Part shown: in pieces, positions 63,974 through 64,000 of the stretch
Numbering within the stretch: position 1 is the first letter of the stretch
Layout: every line of letters starts with the position of its first letter
Assembly: GCA_020635395.1 (NCBI GenBank)
Contig: JACJZV010000002.1
Coordinates: forward strand, 682,001 to 746,000
DNA length: 64,000 nt
Origin: Flavobacteriales bacterium
GTDB taxonomy: Bacteria; Bacteroidota; Bacteroidia; NS11-12g; UBA9320
Direction: 5' to 3'
The notes under the pieces: generated by a model
What the model saw: the letters and a program-made list of their open reading frames with translations, nothing else
What the model was told of the DNA's origin: nothing
The model's database searches: none
Translations under genes and position numbers: made by a program

Positions 63974-64000
63974 TTATGCCTTTCCCAGTTGTTTCAAGAA
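63974..64000 (-). CDS. Possible 3' end of a minus-strand gene (partial)
   Basis: At the window edge the minus strand reads F-L-K-Q-L-G-K-A followed by TAA (63974-63976), which could be the C-terminus of a gene continuing outside. Eight codons are too few to judge. The rest of 63873-63973 shows no gene. Confidence 0.2.
   Translation of the reverse strand, partial: FLKQLGKA

Noticed and set aside
63873..64000. Plus-strand start of a new gene (TTG at about 63939, K-V-K-K-T-Q-Q-S) at the window end
   Set aside because: Too short to judge; the minus-strand reading with a stop at 63974 is equally possible.

Overview
The window looks like chromosomal DNA of a free-living member of the Bacteroidota. 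The support is: an AT-rich sequence; many proteins with type IX secretion (T9SS) C-terminal domains; a PorZ-like T9SS component; LytTR/His_kinase regulators; split MetH; and Bacteroidota-type -7 promoter boxes (TAnnTTTG), several placed exactly 4 nt before the start codon. No rRNA, tRNA, CRISPR array, transposase or integrase was seen. Genus cannot be assigned from this stretch.

Layout. 1-5049: tail of an RND efflux pump, its TolC partner, a coupled FAH-family enzyme and a membrane protein. 5340-9311: PPOX-like flavoprotein, a LytTR regulator with its TPR-histidine kinase, and a coiled-coil protein. 9308-16205: a small glycan cluster (GH106-like lipoprotein, GH28, GH43-like lipoprotein) with a pentapeptide-repeat protein and an unknown lipoprotein, but no SusC/SusD. 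16237-19025: MetH lacking its homocysteine domain, under a SAM-I riboswitch. 19094-26683: an operon of ECF sigma factor, membrane-anchored putative anti-sigma factor ending in a gliding/T9SS-type domain, and a 1,898-residue PKD adhesin ending in the same domain type. 26756-31981: YbjN-like protein, a 1,368-residue exported TPR protein with a dead and a live caspase domain in tandem, and a small exported protein. 31995-36020: recO-porZ and divergent lipA.

36018-36421 is a 404-bp element bounded by perfect 17-bp inverted repeats and carrying a four-helix-bundle (23S rRNA IVS-type) gene with a frameshifted end. 36446-40633: fatty acid beta-oxidation genes (acyl-CoA dehydrogenase and the bifunctional hydroxyacyl-CoA dehydrogenase/enoyl-CoA hydratase) without a thiolase. 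40768-43951 is a cassette-like array: three unrelated membrane proteins separated by long imperfect palindromes resembling integron attC sites. It is followed by an autoregulatory-looking Fic gene with two identical-geometry palindromes upstream, and a chagasin-type protease inhibitor.

46138-64000 returns to core-like envelope and housekeeping genes: alpha-2-macroglobulin, an outer-membrane barrel, a T9SS-targeted endonuclease/phosphatase-fold protein, an L,D-transpeptidase-fold lipoprotein, GNAT, a UbiA-like membrane protein, a DUF1016 pseudogene, NifU, oligopeptidase B, a DUF4143 ATPase, TsaB, a BamA/TamA-like barrel and a lysophospholipid acyltransferase.

Most gene products act at or outside the cell envelope. 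The most novel-looking items are the sigma/anti-sigma/adhesin operon with shared C-terminal domains, the IVS-like element outside rRNA, the cassette array, the tandem caspase protein and the Fic operator pair.
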